A stretch of DNA of 28,530 nt, from positions 1-28,530 of the IMG/VR virus record IMGVR_UViG_3300030090_000659; one strand, 5' to 3'. This document shows positions 1 to 9,300 of this stretch, one piece after another (the stretch's first letter is position 1; the number at the start of each line of letters is the position of its first letter). The position numbers and the translations under genes are program-made. This DNA is from a virus. The notes under the pieces were generated by a model. It made no database searches. It saw nothing but the letters and a program-made list of their open reading frames with translations, and was not told where the DNA came from.

Positions 1-19
1 CTCAAATCTATTGTAAAAA

Positions 20-193
20 ATGGCAAAGAAAAGAGCAAAAAGCGGAGGTAAGATATGCCCCGAAGGTAAAGCTTGGGCGAGACGGACGTTTGATACGTAT
101 CCGTCCGCTTACGCCAACCTAGCTGCATCTAAGTACTGCAAGGATCCTAACTACGCAAAGAAGGCTAAGGGTGGCAAACGAAAGGGTAGGTAA
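20..193 (+). CDS. Small basic Cys-containing phage protein (57 aa)
   Basis: This 57-residue protein is too short for most gene callers but is clearly coding: it starts at ATG 20 and its TAA shares one base with the ATG of the next gene at 193. It opens with MAKKRAKSGG and contains an aromatic core with AWARRTFDTYPSAYAN and SKYCKDPNYAKK, and ends in KGGKRKGR. Lysine and arginine are abundant, and there are two cysteines, near residues 13 and 38. I recall similar small proteins in many marine phages, without a known function. It heads a cluster of four basic proteins just before the tail genes. A virion-associated nucleic-acid binding role is an inference from composition only. Confidence 0.8.
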   Translation: MAKKRAKSGGKICPEGKAWARRTFDTYPSAYANLAASKYCKDPNYAKKAKGGKRKGR

Positions 194-432
194 TGGCTCA
201 ACTAAAAGAATGGCTCAAGCAGAACTGGGTAAGGATAGGAACGGATGGATCGATTAAAGGCCCTTGCGGAACGTCGAAAGATAAGAAAAACCCTGACCGT
301 TGCTTGCCTAAAAGAAAGGCTCTTAGCCTCACGAAAGCGGAGAGAGCAAGCACTGCTAGAAAGAAAAAGAAAGCAGGAGCAAGGGGAAAGACAGTCGTAG
401 CCAATACACCCAGAGCAAAGGTAAGAAGCTAA
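193..432 (+). CDS. Small basic protein, DUF5872-like (79 aa)
   Basis: The start codon overlaps the stop of the preceding gene (TAATG), and its own TAA overlaps the next ATG in the same way, so the three genes look translationally coupled. The N-terminal half has a conserved-looking core, WVRIGTDGSIKGPCGTSKD followed by NPDRCLPKRKALSL, with two cysteines. The C-terminal half is a lysine/arginine/alanine tail. I remember this KGPCG pattern from small phage and giant-virus proteins (DUF5872-like), but that name is from memory and unchecked. No enzyme motif is visible. A structural or DNA-condensing role is only inferred from charge and position beside tail genes. Confidence 0.8.
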   Translation: MAQLKEWLKQNWVRIGTDGSIKGPCGTSKDKKNPDRCLPKRKALSLTKAERASTARKKKKAGARGKTVVANTPRAKVRS

Positions 433-668
433 TGAGAAAGGAACACAAAAGTAAAAAGGGAGGACTGACTGCCGCTGGTCGTGCTTATTTTAAGCGCAAG
501 ACAGGAGCTAACCTCAAGCCACCAGTCACGGAGTCTAATCCCAAGGGCAAAAAACTAGCTAGAAAGAAATCATTTTGTGCCAGAATGGCTGGTGTAAAAG
601 GTCCAATGAAGGACAAGAAAGGTAGACCAACACGCAAGGCACTAGCCTTGAAGCGTTGGAAATGTTAA
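432..668 (+). CDS. Small basic protein, DUF6321-like (78 aa)
   Basis: Coupled to the previous gene by a one-base TAATG overlap. The protein reads as KKGGLTAAGRAYFKRKTG, NLKPPVTESNP, then KKSFCARMAGVKGPMKD and a closing KALALKRWKC. This is a pattern I recall as widespread in marine podophages and related viruses (DUF6321-like), with unknown function. Two cysteines, one of them the last residue, lie in a strongly basic protein. Its repeated company with the two preceding small proteins suggests they act together, perhaps as minor virion or DNA-binding proteins. That functional idea is inference. Confidence 0.82.
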   Translation: MRKEHKSKKGGLTAAGRAYFKRKTGANLKPPVTESNPKGKKLARKKSFCARMAGVKGPMKDKKGRPTRKALALKRWKC

Positions 669-687
669 TAGTTTAATAATTAATACA

Positions 688-1143
688 ATGAGAAAAGAAA
701 AACTCCGTCGCGGTACAGCGGCATATAACTTGGCAAAGGCTCAAGGTCGTTTGCCTTCACAAATAGCAGCAAAGAAAAAAGCTAAGTTCGAAGAGTCCAC
801 CGCTGGCAAAGTGTTAAAGGGCTTTGGTAAGATGAAAGCTACTCCTAAGGCAAAGGCCGCAAAGAAAGCGACTGTAAAAAGAACACCTAGTGGTCGTAAG
901 ACTAAAGCTACAGCAGTCAAAAAATCTGGCGGCGGTCGTGGCAAGGGCGAGCGTCTAGTCAGCATGAAGGCTGTTGAATCAAAGGGCGGTAGCCGCAAGG
1001 GTTCATCGGGTACAACTAAAGGATCCAAAACATCTCCAAAGGCTACAACACGTTCTAATACTAGAACCGGAGGCCGAGGCAAGCAATCCAGAGATACCAA
1101 GTTATTCAGCGGCAAGTTTACCTCCAGGGGTAATCGTCGTTAA
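688..1143 (+). CDS. Histone H1-like low-complexity basic protein (151 aa)
   Basis: The protein begins MRKEKLRRGTAAYNLAKAQGR and then becomes low complexity, made almost entirely of K, R, A, S, T and G. Runs such as KATPKAKAAKKATVKR and SRKGSSGTTKGSK resemble the tails of H1-like bacterial proteins. There are very few acidic or aromatic residues after residue 40, so it is probably disordered and nucleic-acid binding. No Shine-Dalgarno is visible; the leader is AT-rich with the ATG preceded by TAATACA. It follows three other basic proteins and precedes the tail nozzle gene by 3 bases. A condensing role for DNA or RNA inside the virion or in the host is inferred. Confidence 0.78.
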   Translation: MRKEKLRRGTAAYNLAKAQGRLPSQIAAKKKAKFEESTAGKVLKGFGKMKATPKAKAAKKATVKRTPSGRKTKATAVKKSGGGRGKGERLVSMKAVESKGGSRKGSSGTTKGSKTSPKATTRSNTRTGGRGKQSRDTKLFSGKFTSRGNRR

Positions 1144-1146
1144 TCA

Positions 1147-3303
1147 ATGCCTGAATACCGCACATATTCAGGACTAGATGACCGCATCTCTAAAGATGGA
1201 GATGTTGGTTTTCTAGGCTTCAATAATAGAGTAAGACCTGATCAATTACCAACAGGTATACTTGCTGATGCACAGAACCTACGAACTGACCGTAGGGGTG
1301 AGGCACAGGTGCGAAAAGGTATTGATTTAATTGTTAGCCCTCTTTCTAGTGGAGCGTCCGCACTTACGCTTCCGTTTACTTTAGTTGCAGATGATACATC
1401 GGTAACCGCTACGCAAACTGGTGGAGATGTAGTTCTAACAAACGTTACTGCTACAAACTTTCCTAGTTCTGGAACTGTTAACGTGTCAGGTGTATCTGGA
1501 CTTAGCCCTGTCGTAAATGGCGATCGAGCTTTTACAAAAAATAGCAGCACGCAAATTACAATATCTGATCAAACATACACCGGAACAGCCAGTGGGACTG
1601 CTACTGTTAAGTTCGGTATACTCAATGATGGTGCTGTTAATGCTATCTACGCATCCTGTGCATTCTCAGATCCAAACGCATCAGCAAGTCAGTACATTAT
1701 ATTTGCTGCTAATACTAAAGCGGTTGCCGTTAATATAGATACTGGAGCTACTACCGACATTGCTTATCCAACTGGATTAACTGTGACTGCAGCAGGATCT
1801 ATGCTACAGGCTTTCAACAAAGTTTTTATATTTCGTAATGGCGAAACTGCTTTGGAGTGGAATGGATCTTTTAGCGGAACACCCGCATTTACAAAAGTGG
1901 CTAGCGGTACTTACACTCAACCAGTTAATCTAGCAGCTACTGGTTTTACGATTACAAACGGAGTAGCTACCGTTACGGTGTCTAATACCCTATCGGCTGG
2001 GGACACAGTAAATCTGATTACTGCTGGTGGTAGTACATTGACCAAAGGAACTGAGTTTACTGTATCCGAAGCTAGTTCCTCTAATTTTAAATTTTTTGTT
2101 AATACTGACGATGTATCAAATCAAACTGACGTTCATTTTATTAAGAAGGTATCAGTTGGCTTAGGCTTTAGTCATATGCCAGCACCACCATATGCGGTCT
2201 ACCATCAGCGTAGATTGGTGATGCCATTCAAGTTTAGTGTTGATGCGTCAGCGGACTCATTTACTGCAAGAGGTATACTCGATGAAGTCATAGCATCTGA
2301 CATTCTGGATACTGACACCTATGATCAAATCTTTGCTCAGTACAGGTTCAATGCTGGTGAGGCTGACTTCAACGTAGGTCTGCATTCTTTCTCAGAGGAC
2401 AACCTAATGGTGTTCAACCGTAACAGTATTCACTTAATTACAAATACAACGTCCCTACAATCGGCTAGCACCAAACTTTTGACTAATGAAGTTGGCTGCG
2501 TAGCCCGTCGGTCTATTGTACAGGTTGGCAACCAAGTAATCTTTCTCTCTGACAACGGCGTTTATAGCACTCAGTTCTTTGATGAATACAACCTTCGTGG
2601 CACAGAGACTCCACTTAGTGAGCCAATCAACGTAACTGTTCAAAGAATAAATAGAGATCATTGGCAGAACTCCGTGGGTGTTTACTTTGATAATAGGTAC
2701 TTTTTAGCTGTCCCTGTAGATACCGCAACTAAGAATAATGCTATAATAATTTACAACTTTCTTAATAAACAGTGGGAAAGCATTGACCAAGTAGCTGATG
2801 CGGACTTCCATATTTCTAATTTACTGGTTGTTGGCGAAGGAGAAGAACGTGGGGTGTACATAGTAAACGACCTTGGCGGTGTGCAAAAACTAGATGAACG
2901 AGTTGATGGGGTTGACAGGGTGATTACTCAAATAGGTGGAGCCGAAAAAACGCTTAATGTCCCAGGCTCTCTAACTACTCGTCAATACACACTAGGAACT
3001 CTAGAAAGAAAAAACTGGAAGCAGTTTGAAATGCATCTTGAATCCGATACTTCAGCAGTGTCTAACTTTAATATATCTGCTGAGACAGAAAATCCAGATG
3101 CTAATTTATCGTTAGGCACGCTTAGTGACTTTGTTGGATCAACTTTAGCTGAGGATGAAGATGTGTCCATACGTGGTAGAATAGGTAACCGTCGAGGTTA
3201 CGGAATCCAGTTTACACTTAATAACACACTTGGAAGACCAAAAATTAGAGCCATTGAAGCTGATGGAGCTATATCCTTCCGTTCAACTAATAAAGCAGAA
3301 TAA
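1147..3303 (+). CDS. Tail nozzle / DNA stabilisation protein, beta-propeller type (718 aa)
   Basis: The N-terminus (DVGFLGFNNRVRPDQLPTGILADAQNLRTDRRGEA, roughly residues 18-55, broken here only by notation) matches the opening of podoviral tail nozzle or P22 gp10-like stabilisation proteins, which seal the portal and hold the packaged DNA. Residues about 60-150 and 255-330 look like inserted Ig-like beta domains rich in T, V and S. Residues about 340-610 carry repeated beta-strand blocks such as VYHQRRLVMPF, DNLMVFNRNSIHLI, VIFLSDNGVYS and NRYFLAVPVD, typical of a propeller. It sits at the head of the tail module and its stop overlaps the fibre start. T7 gp12-like nozzle is the alternative name for the same role. 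Confidence 0.78.
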   Translation: MPEYRTYSGLDDRISKDGDVGFLGFNNRVRPDQLPTGILADAQNLRTDRRGEAQVRKGIDLIVSPLSSGASALTLPFTLVADDTSVTATQTGGDVVLTNVTATNFPSSGTVNVSGVSGLSPVVNGDRAFTKNSSTQITISDQTYTGTASGTATVKFGILNDGAVNAIYASCAFSDPNASASQYIIFAANTKAVAVNIDTGATTDIAYPTGLTVTAAGSMLQAFNKVFIFRNGETALEWNGSFSGTPAFTKVASGTYTQPVNLAATGFTITNGVATVTVSNTLSAGDTVNLITAGGSTLTKGTEFTVSEASSSNFKFFVNTDDVSNQTDVHFIKKVSVGLGFSHMPAPPYAVYHQRRLVMPFKFSVDASADSFTARGILDEVIASDILDTDTYDQIFAQYRFNAGEADFNVGLHSFSEDNLMVFNRNSIHLITNTTSLQSASTKLLTNEVGCVARRSIVQVGNQVIFLSDNGVYSTQFFDEYNLRGTETPLSEPINVTVQRINRDHWQNSVGVYFDNRYFLAVPVDTATKNNAIIIYNFLNKQWESIDQVADADFHISNLLVVGEGEERGVYIVNDLGGVQKLDERVDGVDRVITQIGGAEKTLNVPGSLTTRQYTLGTLERKNWKQFEMHLESDTSAVSNFNISAETENPDANLSLGTLSDFVGSTLAEDEDVSIRGRIGNRRGYGIQFTLNNTLGRPKIRAIEADGAISFRSTNKAE

Positions 3304-3980
3304 TGTCAATTTTATCAAAAGGAACAACATTTTCAACGGGCGATCAGGTTACGGCAACTAACCTCAACGCCCTAGTAGACAGTGCTACGTTTGCGGCAGG
3401 AGCCGTAGATGACAGCACTACAGCCCTCGATAGTTCTTCTCCACAAAAAATTATTGTAAAAAATGGAGGAATAGGCACTACCCAGCTAGCCGATAGTTCA
3501 AGTAAAACAACTGGCGTGACCTTTGCTAAAATGCAGCATATCAGCACAGCTAAAGTGCTTGGTCGATCCACCTCTGGCGAAGGGGATGTAGAAGAGGCAT
3601 TTGATTTTAAGGACGAAGACGATATGTCTTCTAACAGTGCCACTGCTCTAGCATCTCAACAAAGTATTAAGGCTTACGTAGATTCTGCTCCTAACTTTAC
3701 TCCAAGCAGTTATTCTGGAGGAGAAAGTGTGACGCTTCCCAATGGTCTTATTATGAAAATGGGACTGACGGCAAGTGTTTCTGCCGATAGCAGTCTTGCA
3801 GTTAGCTTTGGAAGTGCTTTTCCAAATGCCGTAATATCTGTGGTTCTAACCAAAAAAGTAGCGATACAAACTATGGGTCAGGGTGAACTTACAGTAAACT
3901 CTGTATCTACAAGTGGCTTTACTATTAGAAACGGACAAGATTCTGCTGGTCAAGTATTTTTCCAAGCAATCGGACATTAA
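3303..3980 (+). CDS. Tail fibre protein with gp53-like C-terminal domain (225 aa)
   Basis: Overlaps the preceding gene by one base (TAATG). The N-terminal 30 residues (FSTGDQVTATNLNALVD) are the usual start of short fibres that attach to the tail. Residues 30-130 are serine, threonine and alanine rich with fibre-shaft motifs such as KVLGRSTSGEGDVEE and ALASQQSIKAYVDS. The last 90 residues, with GLIMKMGL, FPNAVISVVLT, SGFTIRN and the terminal FFQAIGH, resemble the gp53-like receptor-binding tip found on many phage fibres. The short length suggests a compact trimeric spike or fibre tip and makes it a candidate host-range determinant. Family assignment is by motif reading. Confidence 0.75.
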   Translation: MSILSKGTTFSTGDQVTATNLNALVDSATFAAGAVDDSTTALDSSSPQKIIVKNGGIGTTQLADSSSKTTGVTFAKMQHISTAKVLGRSTSGEGDVEEAFDFKDEDDMSSNSATALASQQSIKAYVDSAPNFTPSSYSGGESVTLPNGLIMKMGLTASVSADSSLAVSFGSAFPNAVISVVLTKKVAIQTMGQGELTVNSVSTSGFTIRNGQDSAGQVFFQAIGH

Positions 3981-4462
3981 TGAACCCTCTCTTGCAATCA
4001 GTTCAAGTAGCATTGCAAAACGCTACTCAAAAAGAAGCTATTACCTTTATCAATAAGGTTGTAGATTTCTGTTTTAAAAATGAGAACGGAAAAGTTTTAG
4101 CAGGATGGCCAGAAGATCGTATTCAACTGCTTATTGCTTATCATTTGGCAAAACATACCTTCTTGTGCGAACAGGATAAAGATGGCAACATACAAGGTGT
4201 CTTTATGTGGTATAATTGTAACGAGGACGACGGCTGGTCATTTGTTCAGAATTGGGAGGCCGATGACTCTGAAGGCAACGCAATCTTTATGGCTTTCTTA
4301 TTTGCAGACAGCACCGACACTTTTAAACGACTTACACAGAATTTTATTATTAAATGCCCTGAGGTTATGGAAAAACAATTGATAAGCATAAGGTATAGGA
4401 ATCACAAACCTACTAGGGTAGAATACACACCTAAGTTATTTAACAGAATACTAAGCATATAA
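3980..4462 (+). CDS. Hypothetical virion-module protein, possible HlyC/GNAT-like acyltransferase fold (160 aa)
   Basis: Starts in a one-base TAATG overlap with the fibre gene. The sequence alternates helix and strand in a way reminiscent of the GNAT lineage, especially toxin-activating lysine acyltransferases of the HlyC type: GVFMWYNCNEDDGW, NAIFMAFLFADS, and a C-terminal RYRNHKPTRVEYTPKLFNRIL. No catalytic set can be confirmed by eye. Its place between fibre and ejection proteins means it may instead be a small internal virion protein comparable in position to T7 gp13. The gene is certain from coupling and codon structure; the function is tentative. Confidence 0.7.
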   Translation: MNPLLQSVQVALQNATQKEAITFINKVVDFCFKNENGKVLAGWPEDRIQLLIAYHLAKHTFLCEQDKDGNIQGVFMWYNCNEDDGWSFVQNWEADDSEGNAIFMAFLFADSTDTFKRLTQNFIIKCPEVMEKQLISIRYRNHKPTRVEYTPKLFNRILSI

Positions 4463-4466
4463 TATT

Positions 4467-5708
4467 ATGGGAGGAAAAGGATCACCACCACCACCACCAG
4501 CACCTATTGACCCTGGTCAGTCAATGGGCGAATACTTATTTGGCTCTGATTTTGCAAGTCAAGGGCGAGGAATTACGGACCCTGTATTGCAACAGCGTTT
4601 ACTTGATGCTGAAAGAACCTTTCGTCCGCAATACACTGCGCTAGAGCTTGCTGACATAGGAACAATGGCACGTGGACTAGAAGAAAGAGAAGTTGCTGAT
4701 CCTCGATTTGCACAAACTCAGGACCGAATTAGTCAATTACAAGCCGAATTAGCCCAGACTCCAGAAACAATCGATAGAACTGAGACTTTTGGTAGAGGAC
4801 AAACGCGAACAGTGCAAGAGGCAAATCCAAGGCGTGCAGAGCTTGAAAGAGCGATTGCATCTCAGCAAGAAACTCTTGCGAGTCTATCTCCTACTATGAT
4901 GCAGAGCGAAGTTCCAGGTCTGTTTGGTTTGTTGGAAGAATCATCCCGAAGAGCATTTGACTTACAACAGGAGCAACTACCACAGCAACGTGAAGCTGAC
5001 GTAGCTGCGTTAGAAGAATTTGCACCTCGTGTTGTAGAGGCTTTCCGTGCCGCTGACCCTGCTAGCACAGCAATCGCAGAACGTATGTCCCGTCGAGCTT
5101 TGGGTCAACTAACTCCAGAGGAAGAACGTAATATACAACAAAGGTCTAGGCAAGCAAGTCTGGCTAGGGGTCGCATTGGTGACTCTTCATCTCTTGCAGC
5201 AGAGGCACTTGGTCGCTCGGATTATACTGCTCAGTTCGCACAGCCAGCTTTTGCAATGAACCGTCAGCTAGCCGGTGACATAGGTAGTACTATTCTTGGC
5301 CGTCCTTCTTCAGCTATTAGTCTAGGCGGTCAACTCTTAGGACAAGCACAGCAAGGCGCAGCAGGTCCTGTAGGACCTCAGCTATTTGATTCTAACGTAG
5401 GCTTAAACCTAGCTTTACAACAGCGTGGACAGGACGTTACCTTTCAGGGTATGCAAGCTCAAGCTGACGCGGCCAGGACTGCTGGTATAGCGCAAGGAGT
5501 TGGCAATCTTTTCTGTTGGGTAGCCCGTGAAGTCTACGGTATTGAGAATCCTAAGTGGTTACAGTTCCGTTATTGGATGTTAAATGATGCACCTTCTTGG
5601 TTCCGTAACCTGTACATGAAGTACGGTGAAAGAATAGCTAAGTTTATCTCCAACAAGCCACGTATTAAATCTATCATCCGCAAGTGGATGAATACAAAAA
5701 TTAAATAG
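4467..5708 (+). CDS. Internal/ejection virion protein with conserved C-terminal WVAREVYG domain (413 aa)
   Basis: The N-terminus has a proline stretch (GGKGSPPPPPAP) followed by a long glutamine, alanine and glutamate-rich helical region (about residues 40-350) with coiled-coil character, as in podoviral ejection proteins of the T7 gp14 class. The last 65 residues form a distinct module: CWVAREVYGIENPKWLQFR, WMLNDAPSWFRNLYMKYGER and a basic tail. I recall this module recurring at the ends of phage tail or internal proteins. Overlap and spacing with neighbours are tight (next ATG at 5710). A role in the channel that carries DNA across the envelope is inferred from position and composition. Confidence 0.72.
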   Translation: MGGKGSPPPPPAPIDPGQSMGEYLFGSDFASQGRGITDPVLQQRLLDAERTFRPQYTALELADIGTMARGLEEREVADPRFAQTQDRISQLQAELAQTPETIDRTETFGRGQTRTVQEANPRRAELERAIASQQETLASLSPTMMQSEVPGLFGLLEESSRRAFDLQQEQLPQQREADVAALEEFAPRVVEAFRAADPASTAIAERMSRRALGQLTPEEERNIQQRSRQASLARGRIGDSSSLAAEALGRSDYTAQFAQPAFAMNRQLAGDIGSTILGRPSSAISLGGQLLGQAQQGAAGPVGPQLFDSNVGLNLALQQRGQDVTFQGMQAQADAARTAGIAQGVGNLFCWVAREVYGIENPKWLQFRYWMLNDAPSWFRNLYMKYGERIAKFISNKPRIKSIIRKWMNTKIK

Positions 5709-5709
5709 T

Positions 5710-6369
5710 ATGGCATTTCAAGTAGGATCAAGAGTACGCCCAGAACTGGCTGATGCAGACTTCAGTGGCTTTGCGAGAGCCGCTGAGATACAGGCTAATA
5801 CCTTAGCCCAGCTAGGTGCTACTATTGGTGGGGCTATTGCTGTAAATAAACAAAAAAAACAAGAGAAGGCTTTGAGTGAACAAGCGGCTAACCTAGTTTT
5901 TAGTTTTGCAAATGCTAATCCTGAAGCTGGTAAACAGCTAGGTATTGAAACCTTGGACGATGCAAAGGTAGTAGTCAAAACACTAGGTGGGGCTAAACCC
6001 ACACTTAGCTTACTTATGGAGCTGCAACCCTCTCAACAAACAATAAGACCATCTACCCCTAATACTATGGCAAGCGCAGAAACTTACGCTAAAATGTTAG
6101 GTTTTGAATTTAATCCAGAAACAGGAAAAATGGAGAAGGTTGAAGGTCCCGGATTCTTGCGAAGCCTAGGTAACATTTTTACACCTGGTCAACCATTTGG
6201 ATCTCCGCAAACCGTAGAGCTACCTCAAGAAGTTATTGAAGGCACAACAGGATTGCCACAATTTATACAGCAGCAACAGGCTTTAACTAGCACTAGTGAT
6301 GTTCCAGAAGTTGATACAAATCAATTACCAGACGTAGATAGTGACGATCCAATCGAACTCTTTAAATAA
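5710..6369 (+). CDS. Putative internal virion protein (219 aa)
   Basis: The first 50 residues (MAFQVGSRVRPELADADFSG, then AAEIQANTLAQLGATIGGAI) have the look of the N-terminus of internal or ejection proteins placed between the gp14-like and gp16-like genes of podoviruses. The middle is helical and alanine rich; the C-terminal third is low complexity with many T, P, Q and D residues and ends in VDSDDPIELFK. It starts 2 bases after the previous stop. No enzyme motif is visible. The role is inferred from gene order, with the giant internal protein directly downstream. Confidence 0.68.
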   Translation: MAFQVGSRVRPELADADFSGFARAAEIQANTLAQLGATIGGAIAVNKQKKQEKALSEQAANLVFSFANANPEAGKQLGIETLDDAKVVVKTLGGAKPTLSLLMELQPSQQTIRPSTPNTMASAETYAKMLGFEFNPETGKMEKVEGPGFLRSLGNIFTPGQPFGSPQTVELPQEVIEGTTGLPQFIQQQQALTSTSDVPEVDTNQLPDVDSDDPIELFK

Positions 6370-6395
6370 GTATACCGACAAGGTATGATGTCATT

Positions 6396-9300
6396 ATGGC
6401 GATTACGGAATCAGAGTTTGCCGAAAGGGTCAAAAGTAAGTATCCTCAGTACAAGGATATTGATGATACGGAGTTAGTCTCCCTGGTACTTGACAGGTAT
6501 CCGGAGTACAGCACTCAGCTAGGCGAGAAAGAATACAGCAAGAACCTTTTTACTAATACTGCAAAGACATTAGTATCTGGTGGGGTCCAGGCCGCAATCA
6601 ATGCAGGTGCTGGTGTATCTCAATCTTACTCCCTGTTGCTCGGAGATAAAAGCGACACATCAGAGGAGGCTGTCGAGGAGTACGCATCTCAGCGTCGCGT
6701 AAAGCAACGCAAGGGTGGTAGCCGCATGGCGAAAGGCAAGATCCTCGCTCATCGAAAGCGTAAGAACGAAGTTATTCAGTCACTGAACGAGAACGCTCAC
6801 CGTCTTCGTACACTAGCTAACAGCACTGACGAAAGATTTAATATTGATCCGAAGTTTGCTAATTCCTTTGGCGGCCAGGTCCTTAAGGGATTCGGTCAGA
6901 TGGTAGGTAACATTGGTGCGGCTGTCGTAGGTACGGCCGTTGCTGGACCTGTTGGCGGTGTAGCTGCCGCAGTAGGAACGATTGCGCCTCAGATGGTCAG
7001 TGAATCTGTCAGTGACTCCGAGGCTACACTAGGTAAGTCCTACATGGACATGACCGAAGAAGAGAAGGAACAAGTAGCACTAGCTACCGCAGGGTATGCG
7101 ACACTTGGAACTGCCTTGGAGTTTGCACCTGTGGCTAGATTACCTTGGGTCAAAAACTTTCTTAGAGGTAAAACAAAGGTAGCAGCAGGAGTACTAAAAA
7201 GTCCTAGCGTTCGTCGTGAAATAGCTAAGGGTTTTGCTGCTGAGGGATTTACGGAAGCGGCACAGGGACAACTTCTGGACAGCCTAGCTAGGGCTACGTT
7301 TGATGATGACCGCGAACTAATGTCATGGGATGTTCTGCGCCAAAGATTCAATGAGTTTGCTGTAGGTGGTATCGTTGGTGGCGGTACTAGTGGTGGTATT
7401 GCGACCATACAAAAAGCAGCACAGGGTGAGTTGTTCAAGCCGAAGGAAACAAAAGAAGTCTTTCAAGTTAGTTACGCGGACCAAAACACAGGTCAGCCAG
7501 CAACCATTGAGATTGACGCAGAGAACCAAGAAGACGCAACAAGGATAGCAGGAGAACGTCTAGCTGAGTTAGCTACAGAAGGCACTATCGTTGCACGGCC
7601 TAAGCCTGCGCCTGAGCCTGTTACAGAAGAGGTTGTTGCTGAAGAGGTTATACCCGAAACAGAACAAGCGGAACTACAGGAGGAGTTACAGGAAGAGGTA
7701 TCAGAACCTGCGCCTACCCCTGAACCTGCACCTGCGCCTCAACCAGAACCCGTTCAGGAGGTTGACTCCGAGGCTATCAAGGAGCAACAAGATACCATTG
7801 ATGACTCCGAGGCTCGTATTGCTGACTTGCAGTCAGAGATAGAGATTGAGAAGAGCAACATCAAGGAGGCTAGAGCTAGAAACAAAAAAGAGATCGCTGA
7901 TGTCCGCAAGTCCAAGCTATCTAAAGAAGAGAAGACCGAACAGATAGAGGATCTGAAGGCATCACTCCAGGACGAGATCGATGACGTTAACGGAAACATT
8001 GGCATCTACAAAGAAGAGATGTCCGGGTTCAAGAAGGATCTACGTAAGGCCAAGAAAAAACTAGCTGGGCTACAACCGAAAGAAGATATAACAGCCGGGG
8101 CTGCTGCTGTTGGACTTACCCCAAAGGAGTTCACCAGTAGATTGAAGGACACAAAAGTTGTTGATGATCAAGGCAAGCCACTAAGAGTCTATAGAGGAAC
8201 TAGTAACATCGAGTTTGAGACGGAGGGTCGAGGTCGAGTTTCATCTTTTACAAGTTCACCCGATGTTGCCTCTACTTATTCTTCAACAATAGGAGGTGGA
8301 CCGTTTAATATTCGTCTGTCTTTCAAAGAAGGTGCATCTGTATCTCCTGTGTTTCTTTCAATGAAGAAGCCTCTGGACTTTACTGCGGAGGATAACTTTA
8401 TGTCGCTAGGAAATTATCTAGCGTACATGGAATATGGCAATGATAAGAATGGCATCACCAAAGAAGAGGTTGATCAACTTATCAACTATATGGTAAAAAG
8501 GGGAAGAGGAAAAACTAAAGCTAAGGGTGATTTTGTTTTTAGATTAGATGATTCATTTACGACTCCAGAATACAGACCTTCAGATTTTTCTAGGGATGAA
8601 TACAGTGACCTTGTTGAGTTCAAAGATGAATACGATTCTGGCCTCTCTTTAGAAGACGGTGCAATTCAAGATGGGCTTTACTTTGACCAGTTCATTGCTG
8701 CTGATGCTCCAGTTACTAAGAGGGTGGCAGAGAGATTAGGATTCGACGGGATCATACATAAGGATGCTTTTGGACTAAAAGAAGAATACGAACAGTTAAC
8801 AGGTAAAAAAGTTGAAGGGCTTAGCCAAGAAACAAGAGAAGACGGTCTTAATATAATTGAAGATGATATTCATATTACATATCGCCCATTCTCTGAGGAA
8901 CAAGTTATTGGTTCTTTGCAACAGCCAGAAGTAACAGCCGGGGCCGCACCTGTAGAACCAGGTGATACAACGGAGATACGTTCAGTAGTCCGTGACGCGA
9001 TGAAGATTCGCATTATACAGCGTCACTTCACAGAAACGCTAGTGGAAGACGGTGTATTCGAAACAGGATCTTTAGAAGAAATCAACGAAAAGGTAAGTGA
9101 CTTTGCATTACTAAAGGAAGCTGAATACTTTTTGGACTTTGCTGAATCTGAATCAGAGAGAGGACGGGTTCAATCTTTGATAGATACGCTGAAGGCTATA
9201 CGGGCAGAAGATACAAGACCCCGAACGAAAATCGATGAAGAGATTGAAGCGTTTGCACCCTTTGGCAAAAGTATTACAAGCAGAGAAGAGTTAAGGGACT

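Noticed and set aside
974-1177. Alternative plus-strand frame across the end of the H1-like gene
   Set aside because: It overlaps two well-supported genes in another frame and has no recognisable features.
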